Of a stretch of 6,699 bases of DNA, positions 1 through 6,699 are shown one piece after another. Both the position numbers and the translations under genes were made by a program. Numbering within the stretch: position 1 is the stretch's first letter; each line of letters starts with the position of its first letter. Below the pieces are notes generated by a model. It searched no databases. It saw only the letters and a list, made by a program, of their open reading frames with translations, and was not told the DNA's origin. The stretch is taken from contig DKQR01000023.1 in assembly GCA_002471805.1 (NCBI GenBank), forward strand, positions 1 to 6,699, written 5' to 3'. This stretch comes from Fidelibacterota bacterium UBA7303 (GTDB taxonomy: Bacteria > Fidelibacterota > Marinisomatia > Marinisomatales > UBA1611).

Positions 1-390
<390 letters not shown>

Positions 391-434
391 AATTATCATT
401 CTTGATGATGTTCTTGGCCCAATTTCCAAAATTT
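391..434 (+). other. 23S-5S internal transcribed spacer
   Basis: This short spacer of about 44 nt separates 23S from 5S and contains no tRNA gene. A small hairpin can form from ATCAT (395-399) and ATGAT (405-409) around a 5-nt loop. It could mark an rRNA processing site, but five base pairs is weak support. Confidence 0.7.
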
Positions 435-551
435 TCCGGTGATAATAGCGTGGGGGAAACACCCGATCCCATCCCGAACTCGGCAGTTAAGCCCCACTGC
501 GCCGATGGTACTGCGCGGGAGACCAGCGTGGGAGAGTAGGACGTTGCCGGA
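435..551 (+). rRNA. rrf: 5S ribosomal RNA
   Basis: This is a complete 5S rRNA gene of about 117 nt. The conserved central block CCCGAACTCGG followed by CAGTTAAGCCCC occupies roughly 473-495, and the GGGAGAGTAGGACG block lies near 530-543. The ends pair to form helix I: TCCGG at 435-439 with CCGGA at 547-551, which fixes the boundaries to within one or two bases. It lies in the usual position after 23S and directly before an intrinsic terminator, so it is the last gene of this rRNA operon. Confidence 0.96.
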
Positions 552-559
552 TACTTTTT

Positions 560-592
560 AAAGCCCTTAACCAAAATGTTAAGGGCTTTTTT
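560..592 (+). terminator. Rho-independent terminator of the rRNA operon
   Basis: A perfect 12-bp stem is formed by AAAGCCCTTAAC (560-571) and GTTAAGGGCTTT (578-589) around the 6-nt loop CAAAAT. A run of six T (587-592) follows the plus-strand stem. It begins 8 bases after the 5S end, as expected for the rrn operon terminator. The minus-strand side carries no comparable T run, so it works mainly in the plus direction. Confidence 0.93.
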
Positions 593-603
593 ATTATGGG
601 TTA

Positions 604-619
604 ATCTTAAGCTTAAGAT
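604..619. promoter_or_regulatory. Perfect 16-bp palindrome, possible operator
   Basis: ATCTTAAGCTTAAGAT is its own reverse complement over all 16 bases, with no central spacer. It lies between the rrn terminator and the first protein gene and overlaps the candidate -35 element. A dimeric regulator site at this spot would repress or modulate the downstream genes. The motif is AT-rich and matches no regulator site I recognise, so the operator role is inferred from symmetry and position only. Confidence 0.35.
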
Positions 620-642
620 AAGGCTCTATAAAATATTATACT
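613..642 (+). promoter_or_regulatory. Candidate sigma-70-like promoter for the four-gene cluster
   Basis: TATACT at 637-642 is a good -10 match (5 of 6 to TATAAT). TTAAGA at 613-618 matches TTGACA at 4 of 6, with an 18-bp spacing. Transcription would begin near 649 and leave a leader of about 48 nt before the ATG at 697. A Bacteroidota-type promoter is an alternative, because TTTG follows at 642-645, but the spacing to the preceding TA does not fit the TAnnTTTG consensus exactly. In such AT-rich DNA a match of this quality can occur by chance. Confidence 0.4.
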
Positions 643-696
643 TTGTATCCGTCGGAAAACTTGGGGTAAATTGAATAAGCAATACATGATTAACAT

Positions 697-1866
697 ATGA
701 AATTTTATAAATCATTTATTCTGGTTTTTACGCTCCTCACGGGGTTAAGAACTATTTCAGCTCAGGATGTAACCCTTTCTGGTGAAATTTTTGAATATGC
801 TACCTATTATATCAGCAGTTTTGATATCGGTACCGGTGCTACCAATGTGCAGATCTTTCGTTATGAATTGTCAGCGAGTCAATATCCTGTTTCAATCCGG
901 GTTCGGTTTCGTGCTTCAATGGTTTCACCGCAGTTAGGCATTACAGCTCCAGCAACCATTATCGAATTACTGACCGATCCCTTTGATCTGCAGGCGCCGC
1001 TGATACTTGACAACAGGGACTTATCAGCAGAAACAGCCCAAATTTATGATATGGATTCACCGCCCAATGCGATTATACTCTCTGGCCGGGTTATTGAAAG
1101 CCTGGATCCGATGCAGGCTGATGCCATCCTGCAGAGCATTCTGGCCAGTGGTCGTATTGCAGCCGGGCAATATACGTTTGAAGTACAAGTTCTTTCCGGC
1201 GAAACAGAAGCGGAACTGGCTTCGGATTCAAAAACGATCATTGTGCAGTCACCGGTATCAATCAGTCTTGAATCTCCCGGAGGGGCATTGGCAGACACAT
1301 CGAATACCCTGGTCTACACCACCTTTCCGATTTTTCAATGGTTTTCCCAATCAGGAAGTGGCTTTAATACCTTTATCCGGGTCGCAGAATTCGTCCAGGG
1401 CACCCATAGTTCGCCGGAAGATGCTATCGAGGACCAGCGGGTACTGCCTTTTGACCAATCGGAATCCTGGTACCAAATTGATAATGTGAACAGTTTTCAG
1501 TATCCCTTCAGCGGGGCTTATCCGCTGGAAGAGAGTAAAGTCTACGTGTGGCAGGTAAGGAAGACGACGCCCACAACAGCAGGTGAACAGGATATGATAT
1601 CTTCCATTTACAGTTTCAAGATCGGTGTTTCTGGACAGGTGGAAACCACCGGCTCCGCTACAAACGCATTGCTTATGGCTCTTCAGCAGGCGCTCGGCGA
1701 TGACCAGTTCAATGCCTTGTTTGGGCAGGGCAATGAATTGCAGGGCTTTGTGCCCACGGGGCAACTGGAGATCAATGGTGTGAATGTGGATGAAGCGGGG
1801 GTCAACTATCTGTTAAATCAGATACTGAGCCAGAATTATGTCATTCAGGGCATTACGGTGGAATGA
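697..1866 (+). CDS. Secreted beta-rich protein with a fibronectin type III-like region, unrecognised family
   Basis: This 389-residue protein begins with a clear Sec signal peptide: Lys2 and Lys5, a hydrophobic core at about 7-16, and likely cleavage after Ala22 (ISAQ). No lipobox Cys and no later membrane helix are visible, so it should be periplasmic or exported. Residues 25-183 are mainly beta-type sequence and include a helical stretch near 140-155. Residues 185-310 resemble an Ig or fibronectin type III sandwich: they open with SPVSISLESPGG, contain FPIFQWF, and end with VYVWQVRK and SIYSFKIG. Residues 311-347 contain a short helix, and the tail 348-389 (GQLEINGVNVDEAG, then NYLLNQIL) looks like a separate small module. 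I do not recognise the family. The start is the first ATG followed by a good signal peptide; no strong ribosome binding site precedes it. The stop overlaps the next start as ATGA, so translation of the FecR gene is probably coupled to it. Confidence 0.9.
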   Translation: MKFYKSFILVFTLLTGLRTISAQDVTLSGEIFEYATYYISSFDIGTGATNVQIFRYELSASQYPVSIRVRFRASMVSPQLGITAPATIIELLTDPFDLQAPLILDNRDLSAETAQIYDMDSPPNAIILSGRVIESLDPMQADAILQSILASGRIAAGQYTFEVQVLSGETEAELASDSKTIIVQSPVSISLESPGGALADTSNTLVYTTFPIFQWFSQSGSGFNTFIRVAEFVQGTHSSPEDAIEDQRVLPFDQSESWYQIDNVNSFQYPFSGAYPLEESKVYVWQVRKTTPTTAGEQDMISSIYSFKIGVSGQVETTGSATNALLMALQQALGDDQFNALFGQGNELQGFVPTGQLEINGVNVDEAGVNYLLNQILSQNYVIQGITVE

Positions 1867-2534
1867 TGAAAGTTTTCAGATTCATTATACCGTTCATTTT
1901 ATTTTGTTCCCTTTCTTTTGCAGATAAAATTGCTGTTGCTACCAAGGTCAAAGGGGAAGTAGAGCTGATGAAAGTGGGAAAAAAAAAGTTTATTGATCTG
2001 AAGCCAGGTACGATTCTTGATGATGGTGATAAAATACGTACAGGGCGCACTGGTTTTGCTGCGGTGATTTTTATCGACGATAAATCCACCCTAAAACTCA
2101 AGGAAGATTCTGAAGTGGTCATTACCGGCCAGAGAACTGCAGCCAGCATTTCAAAAAAAATCAATATGGATGGGGGTACGATCCGGGCTACGGTAAAAAA
2201 ACAGAATACGGATTTTGTGATCCAGACCCCAACATCTGTTGCTTCTGTTAAAGGAACCGATTTCTGGCTGCTTTCGAATCCCACGACCGGCGACCAGGTA
2301 ATTGGACTCGAGGGAATTATTGGCCTGGTCAATTCAGAGACAGGGCAGGAAGTGGATGTGACTGTGGGTATGACCGGATCCTCAACCCCAGATGGCCAGG
2401 TTGCAGCTGCAGAAACAGATCCAAATTCTGTTCCTTCCGATCCCAGTGCTGCCCAGGAAGGTCCGTCACAGGTCCGTATTTACCTTGAAGGACCCGACGG
2501 TACCCAGAAAGTCCTGGTTATTGAATATCAATAA
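1863..2534 (+). CDS. Exported FecR-domain protein
   Basis: This 223-residue protein has a signal peptide (about 1-20, hydrophobic core FIIPFILF, likely cleavage after Ala20) and a FecR domain at about 25-165. FecR hallmarks are GEVELM near 31-36, GTILDDGDKIRTG (49-61), the AAVIFIDDKSTLKL strand pair (66-79), and FVIQTPTSVASVKGTDF (118-134), which is the most diagnostic block. A Pro/Ala/Ser/Asp-rich linker (about 170-202) leads to a C-terminal hairpin-like tail, QVRIYLEGPDGT plus KVLVIEYQ (203-223). Classical FecR proteins are membrane-anchored anti-sigma regulators. This one has no N-terminal anti-sigma part, no internal membrane helix and no sigma-factor neighbour, so it is more likely a periplasmic binding or scaffold protein. 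Cys15 is not in a lipobox because Phe precedes it. ATGATG offers starts at 1863 and 1866; either gives the same mature protein. The gene carries three A-tracts of 7-9 bases. Confidence 0.93.
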   Translation: MMKVFRFIIPFILFCSLSFADKIAVATKVKGEVELMKVGKKKFIDLKPGTILDDGDKIRTGRTGFAAVIFIDDKSTLKLKEDSEVVITGQRTAASISKKINMDGGTIRATVKKQNTDFVIQTPTSVASVKGTDFWLLSNPTTGDQVIGLEGIIGLVNSETGQEVDVTVGMTGSSTPDGQVAAAETDPNSVPSDPSAAQEGPSQVRIYLEGPDGTQKVLVIEYQ

Positions 2535-2573
2535 CCTTTTCCCTTCTACTTTAAATCCAATAAAATTGAGCCT

Positions 2574-5381
2574 ATGTCGAGTCGTATTTATCCGACCCTT
2601 GTCATTGTTTTAGCTATATTCCTTGGTCCAAAATCATTCCCGCAATCCACGGAATCTTACCTGCATATCCCGCCCACGGGTGTAAAAAGTGGTGAAGATG
2701 TGGAAGTTGTTATCCTGTTGATCCAGGATGACCCTGTTGTATCGGGCATGCTTTTTTTCCGTGAACAGGGTGAAATCAGCTATCAGGAAATACCGATGGA
2801 ATACAATGCTGGATCATGGGTAGGAATCATACCCGGTTTCCGTGTTGTAGAACCGGGATTGGAATATGCGGCTGTTTTACAGAAAATGGATAGTGGCCAG
2901 ATAGGGATTCCATTTGATGAAAATCCATTTGCAAATCCATTGCAATTCTCTGTTCGTGGGGATACGGAGATAAAGACAAAAAAGAAGAAAGAAACGGATA
3001 CTGGTGATTTTGTAGATGTGGATATATTGATATTGTCGCCGGAAGTTGGTTCGCTAAATCGCCCAAATGAAGTCGTTATTTCATTATCCCTGTTTAATGC
3101 TCCCACCATAGATCAAGGAAATTATCAGGTATTGCTGGATGGTAAGGATGTTACTGCAGTCACCATAATTGCAGGCGATGTTCTATCCCTTGTTCCTGAA
3201 CAAGAATTAAATCCTGGCCTGCATACGGTACGTATTTATTTCAAAACATCCTTTGGCCTGGATGTAACTCCAGTTGAATGGTCCTTTAATGTGAACAAAG
3301 GCATGGTCAATATGACAGAAGCATTCAAGTACAAAGGTTCCTTGAATGGTAAAAACTCAATCAATACCGCTTCGGGCATCACCCTGGCTGAAAATGAGTA
3401 TAATGCCAAGTTTGATGCTGAACTCAGTTGGGTAAAAGCCCGTTATTCAATTCGAAGATCCAGCCGTGAATCCCCTTACATGCAGCCATTGAACCGCGAG
3501 GCATTAACCCTTCAGGTGGCTGACTACCTCAAACTGGAGTATGGGGATATTTATCCCGCCCTGTCACCTTATTTATTAGATGGGAAACGTGTCCGGGGAC
3601 AGCACATAAATATTGACCTGCCTTATTTCGAGGTACAATACGTAAATGGCGAATTGAACCGTGGAGTTCAATATCAGAATAAGATAGACGGTGCTTTAAA
3701 AATCATTGAAAATGATACGAAAATTGATTCTTCGGGCAGCTTAGTGACAACCATCTATAGTTTAACCAGGACGGGCTATACTTTTCCCCGGGGTGTCTTG
3801 GCAGCCAGATTATCATTAAATGCGTTTAAATCACTAAAGGCGGGTATCCATTTTTTGAGGGTCAAAGATGATTTTAGTAAGATCAAGAGAAGTGTGCCCG
3901 GTACAAGTACATTTGCTGTGGACTCAACCCTGGGTTCAATTCCTGCGGGAGATTATTCGTTTTCAGAATTCAGCCAGCTGGCAACAGCACTAGGAAATTC
4001 GTTCATCATACCAGAAAAAAACTGGAATGATGGTACACCTTTGGAAAATATAGTGTTTGGGTTCGACTTTGAAAAAGCTCTTGATAACCGAAAGCTGCTG
4101 TTTCAAATGGCCTGGAATATGAGTTGGACTAATACCAATATCTGGGACGGTGCTTTATCTCTGGAAGAGGCAGATGTGCTTTTGGACTCCCTGGATAATG
4201 ATTCACTTATGAATATACCCATCAAAGATTTCCCTGAACCTGCGAATTATGAAAATATTATTACTATAAACCCCTTGTATATGGTACCCCTGGTGCCCCT
4301 GGATCCAATTGCTTTTCAAGAAAACAAGCTCAGGGCGATCATCAATATGCCATCATCCGCATTTAACCTGCGCGTTAAAGGTAGCTATTCATTCAATAAT
4401 TTATTGATAGAATACCGTCAGATAGGACCTGAATACAAGAGTATGGGAAATCCATATCTAACTAATAATGTACGAGAATTTATTTTTAATGATCGTGTAT
4501 CTGCATTGGGTCGCAGACTGATGGTTGCAGTGGGCTATAAATATAAAGATAATAATCTGACTGAAACAGTAGTCAATCCTCTTCAGACTAAAACCCTGAT
4601 GCTCAATACCACGCTGGTTCCAGGACCCGGAGCAGTGTCACTAATTTTTAATCTGCAATCCATCAACCAGGGTAATGGCATTGACAGCCTGGTCACAGAT
4701 AGTTATGGCAATGTTCTTGCTGATAACCGGGAGGATTCCCAGGCATTGAATACCATGGCATCTGTCAATATTCCCAGTTCAGGATCATCTTCTGCAAGTA
4801 CCATTGCCTTTAATGTGAATTCGATTACCTATACTGATAATCTTGCAGAAGACCGGAAAATAGATTACCTGTTTCAAAAATCGGACACGAAATCCTATTC
4901 TGCCGTCGTTTCCACAAGGTTTGCTGAATCCCTGAGCACTGCTTTCTCTTCCAATATGACGAAACTTTATATGCCTGTAATGGGAGAAAATAATATTGCC
5001 TACAAAAACGAGAGTTCCTGGATGTCCATGACCATGACCGCTCAGTATGAAATGCAGTTCAGGCTTTTTACATTTCCCTGGTTTGACCGCATCACTCCCA
5101 ACTGGCAGAGCAAATTACGATTTAAAGGTGGCCTGGATTATATGACCAACGGTGAAAAAGATAATACAGCTATTATGCTTTACGGCGGAAAATTTGGTGC
5201 TGACCTGGATATTATCAAAAACTTGACCCTAAGCGCCAATGGGTCCATACGAATGAATTATGCAAAAGGCAACGACAGCGATGGCCTGGATAATGACAAC
5301 AATGGTAAAATTGATGATACCGGTGAGAATTTAAGTATCAACAATTCGGGCTTTTATATGACTCTGGGTTACCGCTTCTAA
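2574..5381 (+). CDS. Large outer-membrane beta-barrel protein with N-terminal periplasmic Ig-like domains, unrecognised family
   Basis: This 935-residue protein has a signal peptide (about 1-24; TLVIVLAIFLG core, possible cleavage after FPQ). Two beta-rich Ig-like segments follow, about 25-128 and 147-242, joined by a charged linker with KTKKKKET (134-141). From about 245 to the end the sequence is long and rich in short beta strands, Asn/Ser/Asp turns and aromatic residues. It ends with the strand GFYMTLGYRF, whose terminal Phe is the usual outer-membrane barrel signal for the BAM machinery. No TonB box or plug domain is seen, so a TonB-dependent receptor is unlikely. An acidic DSDGLDNDNNGKIDD segment (901-915) resembles a thrombospondin type 3 or EF-hand calcium loop and sits just before the last strand. 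The start lies 39 bp after the FecR stop, with only TTGAG as a weak ribosome binding site. The stop TAA overlaps the next ATG by one base. Outer-membrane location is well supported; function is unknown. Confidence 0.88.
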   Translation: MSSRIYPTLVIVLAIFLGPKSFPQSTESYLHIPPTGVKSGEDVEVVILLIQDDPVVSGMLFFREQGEISYQEIPMEYNAGSWVGIIPGFRVVEPGLEYAAVLQKMDSGQIGIPFDENPFANPLQFSVRGDTEIKTKKKKETDTGDFVDVDILILSPEVGSLNRPNEVVISLSLFNAPTIDQGNYQVLLDGKDVTAVTIIAGDVLSLVPEQELNPGLHTVRIYFKTSFGLDVTPVEWSFNVNKGMVNMTEAFKYKGSLNGKNSINTASGITLAENEYNAKFDAELSWVKARYSIRRSSRESPYMQPLNREALTLQVADYLKLEYGDIYPALSPYLLDGKRVRGQHINIDLPYFEVQYVNGELNRGVQYQNKIDGALKIIENDTKIDSSGSLVTTIYSLTRTGYTFPRGVLAARLSLNAFKSLKAGIHFLRVKDDFSKIKRSVPGTSTFAVDSTLGSIPAGDYSFSEFSQLATALGNSFIIPEKNWNDGTPLENIVFGFDFEKALDNRKLLFQMAWNMSWTNTNIWDGALSLEEADVLLDSLDNDSLMNIPIKDFPEPANYENIITINPLYMVPLVPLDPIAFQENKLRAIINMPSSAFNLRVKGSYSFNNLLIEYRQIGPEYKSMGNPYLTNNVREFIFNDRVSALGRRLMVAVGYKYKDNNLTETVVNPLQTKTLMLNTTLVPGPGAVSLIFNLQSINQGNGIDSLVTDSYGNVLADNREDSQALNTMASVNIPSSGSSSASTIAFNVNSITYTDNLAEDRKIDYLFQKSDTKSYSAVVSTRFAESLSTAFSSNMTKLYMPVMGENNIAYKNESSWMSMTMTAQYEMQFRLFTFPWFDRITPNWQSKLRFKGGLDYMTNGEKDNTAIMLYGGKFGADLDIIKNLTLSANGSIRMNYAKGNDSDGLDNDNNGKIDDTGENLSINNSGFYMTLGYRF

Positions 5382-6699
5382 TGGAAACCATTATAAAATT
5401 CCTAAAAGAACATACGGTCGATCTGTTGTTGACCGCCGGTGCCATTGTTGTTACCTCCATTCTCCATTGGGTGGGTATATTTGATTTTTTGGAATTAAAA
5501 ACCTATGACTATCGTTTTCATTCCGTTCGGGGACCTTTGACCGGCTGGCGGGCCAGCGATTCCACAATCATTAACTTGGGTACGGATGTGGTATTGGTGG
5601 AAGTAGATGATGAATCCTGGCGCCTGCTTCAGGAAAAGAAAGTTCCCTGGCCATATCCAAGGGGCGATATCTGGGCTGTCGCTGTAGATAATCTCACAAA
5701 GGCGGGTGCCAGGGTTATTGCGTTTGATATCCAGTTTGATTCGCCGGATGCCCGCTCAGAATATTTACGCAGCGTAAGCAATAATCTGCCAGATGATTTT
5801 CGCCAGTATCTGCCCGGTCACGGAGATATAGTTCTCGCGGAATCGATCAAAAAAGCCCAGGCCAATGGTACAAAAGTGGTGATGGATGTAAAAATGGTGC
5901 GCGAGTCTTCCCGCATCCCCCCGCAGTATATCGCCTATCCGGTTCCGGAACTTATGGAAGCGAACCCGACCACAGGGCTCATCAATGATATGCTGGATAT
6001 TGATGGCTTTTCCAGGGAGTACAGTATCGCTGGGTATATGGACCATGAACCGGGAAGAGCCTATCTTTCCCTGGGGATGAAGTGTGTGAAAGAATTATTA
6101 AATATCCCTGATGAGACTGTTCCGGAGTTTCATGCAGCAGACAATGAATGGGAATTTGGTCCTTTGATGGTTAAATCTTATGGAAAAACAAATAATTTCC
6201 TGGTTAATTATTACGGCCCGCCGTCCGGGTATATGATGCCGGGCGATCAGGATATTAAACCCTGGGGAACATTTCCCCGGTTCTCCCTGGCTCAGGTTCT
6301 GGATACAAAAGAATTTGAGCTTGCGGAAGACATGGATTGGATGAGTCAGTTCCTACCGGGAGAGATTCCGGAATGGATCTTGGCAATGAAAGATGAGTCT
6401 GAAAGGGCAGAAATGATGGCACTCATGGGCTTGGGTGATGATTTCGACGTCACCCAGTCCCCATTCTATAATAAAATTGTGATCTTTGGGGTAAATGTGG
6501 AGGTTCTCCACGATGTAAAATCCACACCTTTTTACAATTATATGGGCCTGAGCCAGCTGACACCGGGGATGGAAACCCATGCCAATGCCATTCAAACCAT
6601 ACTTCATAAAAATTATTTGGTTGTTTTTGGGGGGAAGATCACCCGGATCCTGGCAGATGGATCTTTTTATCCCCTGGAACATTTTCTACTGATAACCCT
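5381..6699 (+). CDS. CHASE2-domain sensor protein, N-terminal part (3' end beyond window)
   Basis: The frame is open from ATG at 5381 to the window edge, giving 439 codons. One membrane helix (about 13-34, LLLTAGAIVVTSIL) is followed by an extracytoplasmic CHASE2 sensor domain. Hallmarks are YDYRFHSVRGP (42-52), VVLVEVDDESW (70-80), VPWPYPR (88-94), LTKAGARVIAFDIQFDSP (105-122), DIDGFSRE (206-213), KIVIFG (365-370), STP (381-383) and PGMETHANAIQTIL (395-408). About 55 mostly acidic residues (308-362) lie between SLAQVL and KIVIFG, longer than I expect here. Other CHASE2 proteins continue with two or three membrane helices and then an adenylate/guanylate cyclase, histidine kinase, serine/threonine kinase or GGDEF output. 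That part is missing, so the output cannot be named; a class III cyclase is my leading guess because CHASE2 cyclases are often found beside FecR genes. Start overlap TAATG with the barrel gene implies coupled expression. Confidence 0.93.
   Translation, partial: METIIKFLKEHTVDLLLTAGAIVVTSILHWVGIFDFLELKTYDYRFHSVRGPLTGWRASDSTIINLGTDVVLVEVDDESWRLLQEKKVPWPYPRGDIWAVAVDNLTKAGARVIAFDIQFDSPDARSEYLRSVSNNLPDDFRQYLPGHGDIVLAESIKKAQANGTKVVMDVKMVRESSRIPPQYIAYPVPELMEANPTTGLINDMLDIDGFSREYSIAGYMDHEPGRAYLSLGMKCVKELLNIPDETVPEFHAADNEWEFGPLMVKSYGKTNNFLVNYYGPPSGYMMPGDQDIKPWGTFPRFSLAQVLDTKEFELAEDMDWMSQFLPGEIPEWILAMKDESERAEMMALMGLGDDFDVTQSPFYNKIVIFGVNVEVLHDVKSTPFYNYMGLSQLTPGMETHANAIQTILHKNYLVVFGGKITRILADGSFYPLEHFLLIT

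Noticed and set aside
391..434. Possible tRNA in the 23S-5S spacer
   Set aside because: Forty-four bases are too few for a tRNA and no T-loop motif is present.
1007..1489. Plus-strand 160-codon frame inside gene 1
   Set aside because: It lies in another frame of a gene with a signal peptide and coherent domains. Its composition, rich in Arg, Pro, Trp and Cys, looks like a frame shadow.
1351..1764. Minus-strand 137-codon frame opposite gene 1
   Set aside because: The Cys- and Arg-rich translation has no recognisable motif, and all other genes run on the plus strand.
1905..1907. Cys15 of the FecR protein as a lipoprotein attachment site
   Set aside because: The residue before it is Phe, which does not fit a lipobox. 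A signal peptidase I site after Ala20 is more convincing.
1853..2332. Minus-strand 159-codon frame opposite the FecR gene
   Set aside because: The plus strand here encodes an unmistakable FecR domain; the antisense product has no domain signature.
2911..2945. Short direct repeats of a CCATTTG-type word in the barrel gene
   Set aside because: They encode an ordinary DENPFANP-like stretch, are imperfect, and do not extend into an array.
2783..3109. Minus-strand 108- and 79-codon frames opposite the barrel gene
   Set aside because: They overlap each other and lie opposite a long coherent gene. Their Ser/Phe-rich runs come from the lysine-rich linker read in reverse.
6353..6682. Minus-strand 109-codon frame opposite the CHASE2 gene
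   Set aside because: The plus strand carries the conserved CHASE2 end motifs at this place, so the antisense frame is a shadow.

Overview
The window starts inside the 3' end of a 23S rRNA gene. It continues through a 5S rRNA gene and a strong intrinsic terminator. A compact cluster of four protein genes then runs in the same direction to the right-hand edge. No tRNA gene, mobile element, CRISPR array or minus-strand gene is supported.

Organism: a Gram-negative, probably uncultivated bacterium with moderate GC content. The 5S and 23S genes are ordinary bacterial ones. All three complete proteins carry Sec-type signal peptides, and the third looks like an outer-membrane beta-barrel ending in Phe. 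Start codons lack strong Shine-Dalgarno motifs, as is common in the Bacteroidota/FCB side of the tree. The protein style (secreted beta-sandwich protein, FecR-domain protein, barrel, CHASE2 sensor) reminds me of Marinimicrobia (SAR406) or Calditrichota-like genomes. This placement is an inference from memory; the rRNA sequence would settle it.

Layout: 1-390 is the 23S 3' end, including the sarcin-ricin loop. 391-434 is a short internal spacer. 435-551 is 5S. 560-592 is the rrn terminator. 593-696 is an AT-rich intergenic region with a perfect 16-bp palindrome and a plausible sigma-70-like promoter. 697-1866 encodes an unrecognised secreted beta-rich protein. 1863-2534 encodes a secreted FecR-domain protein. 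2574-5381 encodes a 935-residue putative outer-membrane protein with an N-terminal periplasmic part. From 5381 to the edge runs the first 439 codons of a membrane-anchored CHASE2 sensor protein, whose output domain lies outside the window.

How the genes may work together: genes 1 and 2 overlap by ATGA, genes 3 and 4 overlap by TAATG, and genes 2 and 3 are 39 bp apart, so one transcript is likely. The products would span outer membrane (barrel), periplasm (gene 1 product and FecR-domain protein) and inner membrane (CHASE2 sensor). That arrangement suggests an envelope-sensing pathway ending in a cytoplasmic output such as a nucleotide cyclase, kinase or phosphatase. The FecR domain here is not in its classical anti-sigma setting: it is exported, has no transmembrane anti-sigma part, and no sigma-factor gene is nearby. 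The pathway is a hypothesis from gene order; the domain calls for FecR and CHASE2 are much firmer.
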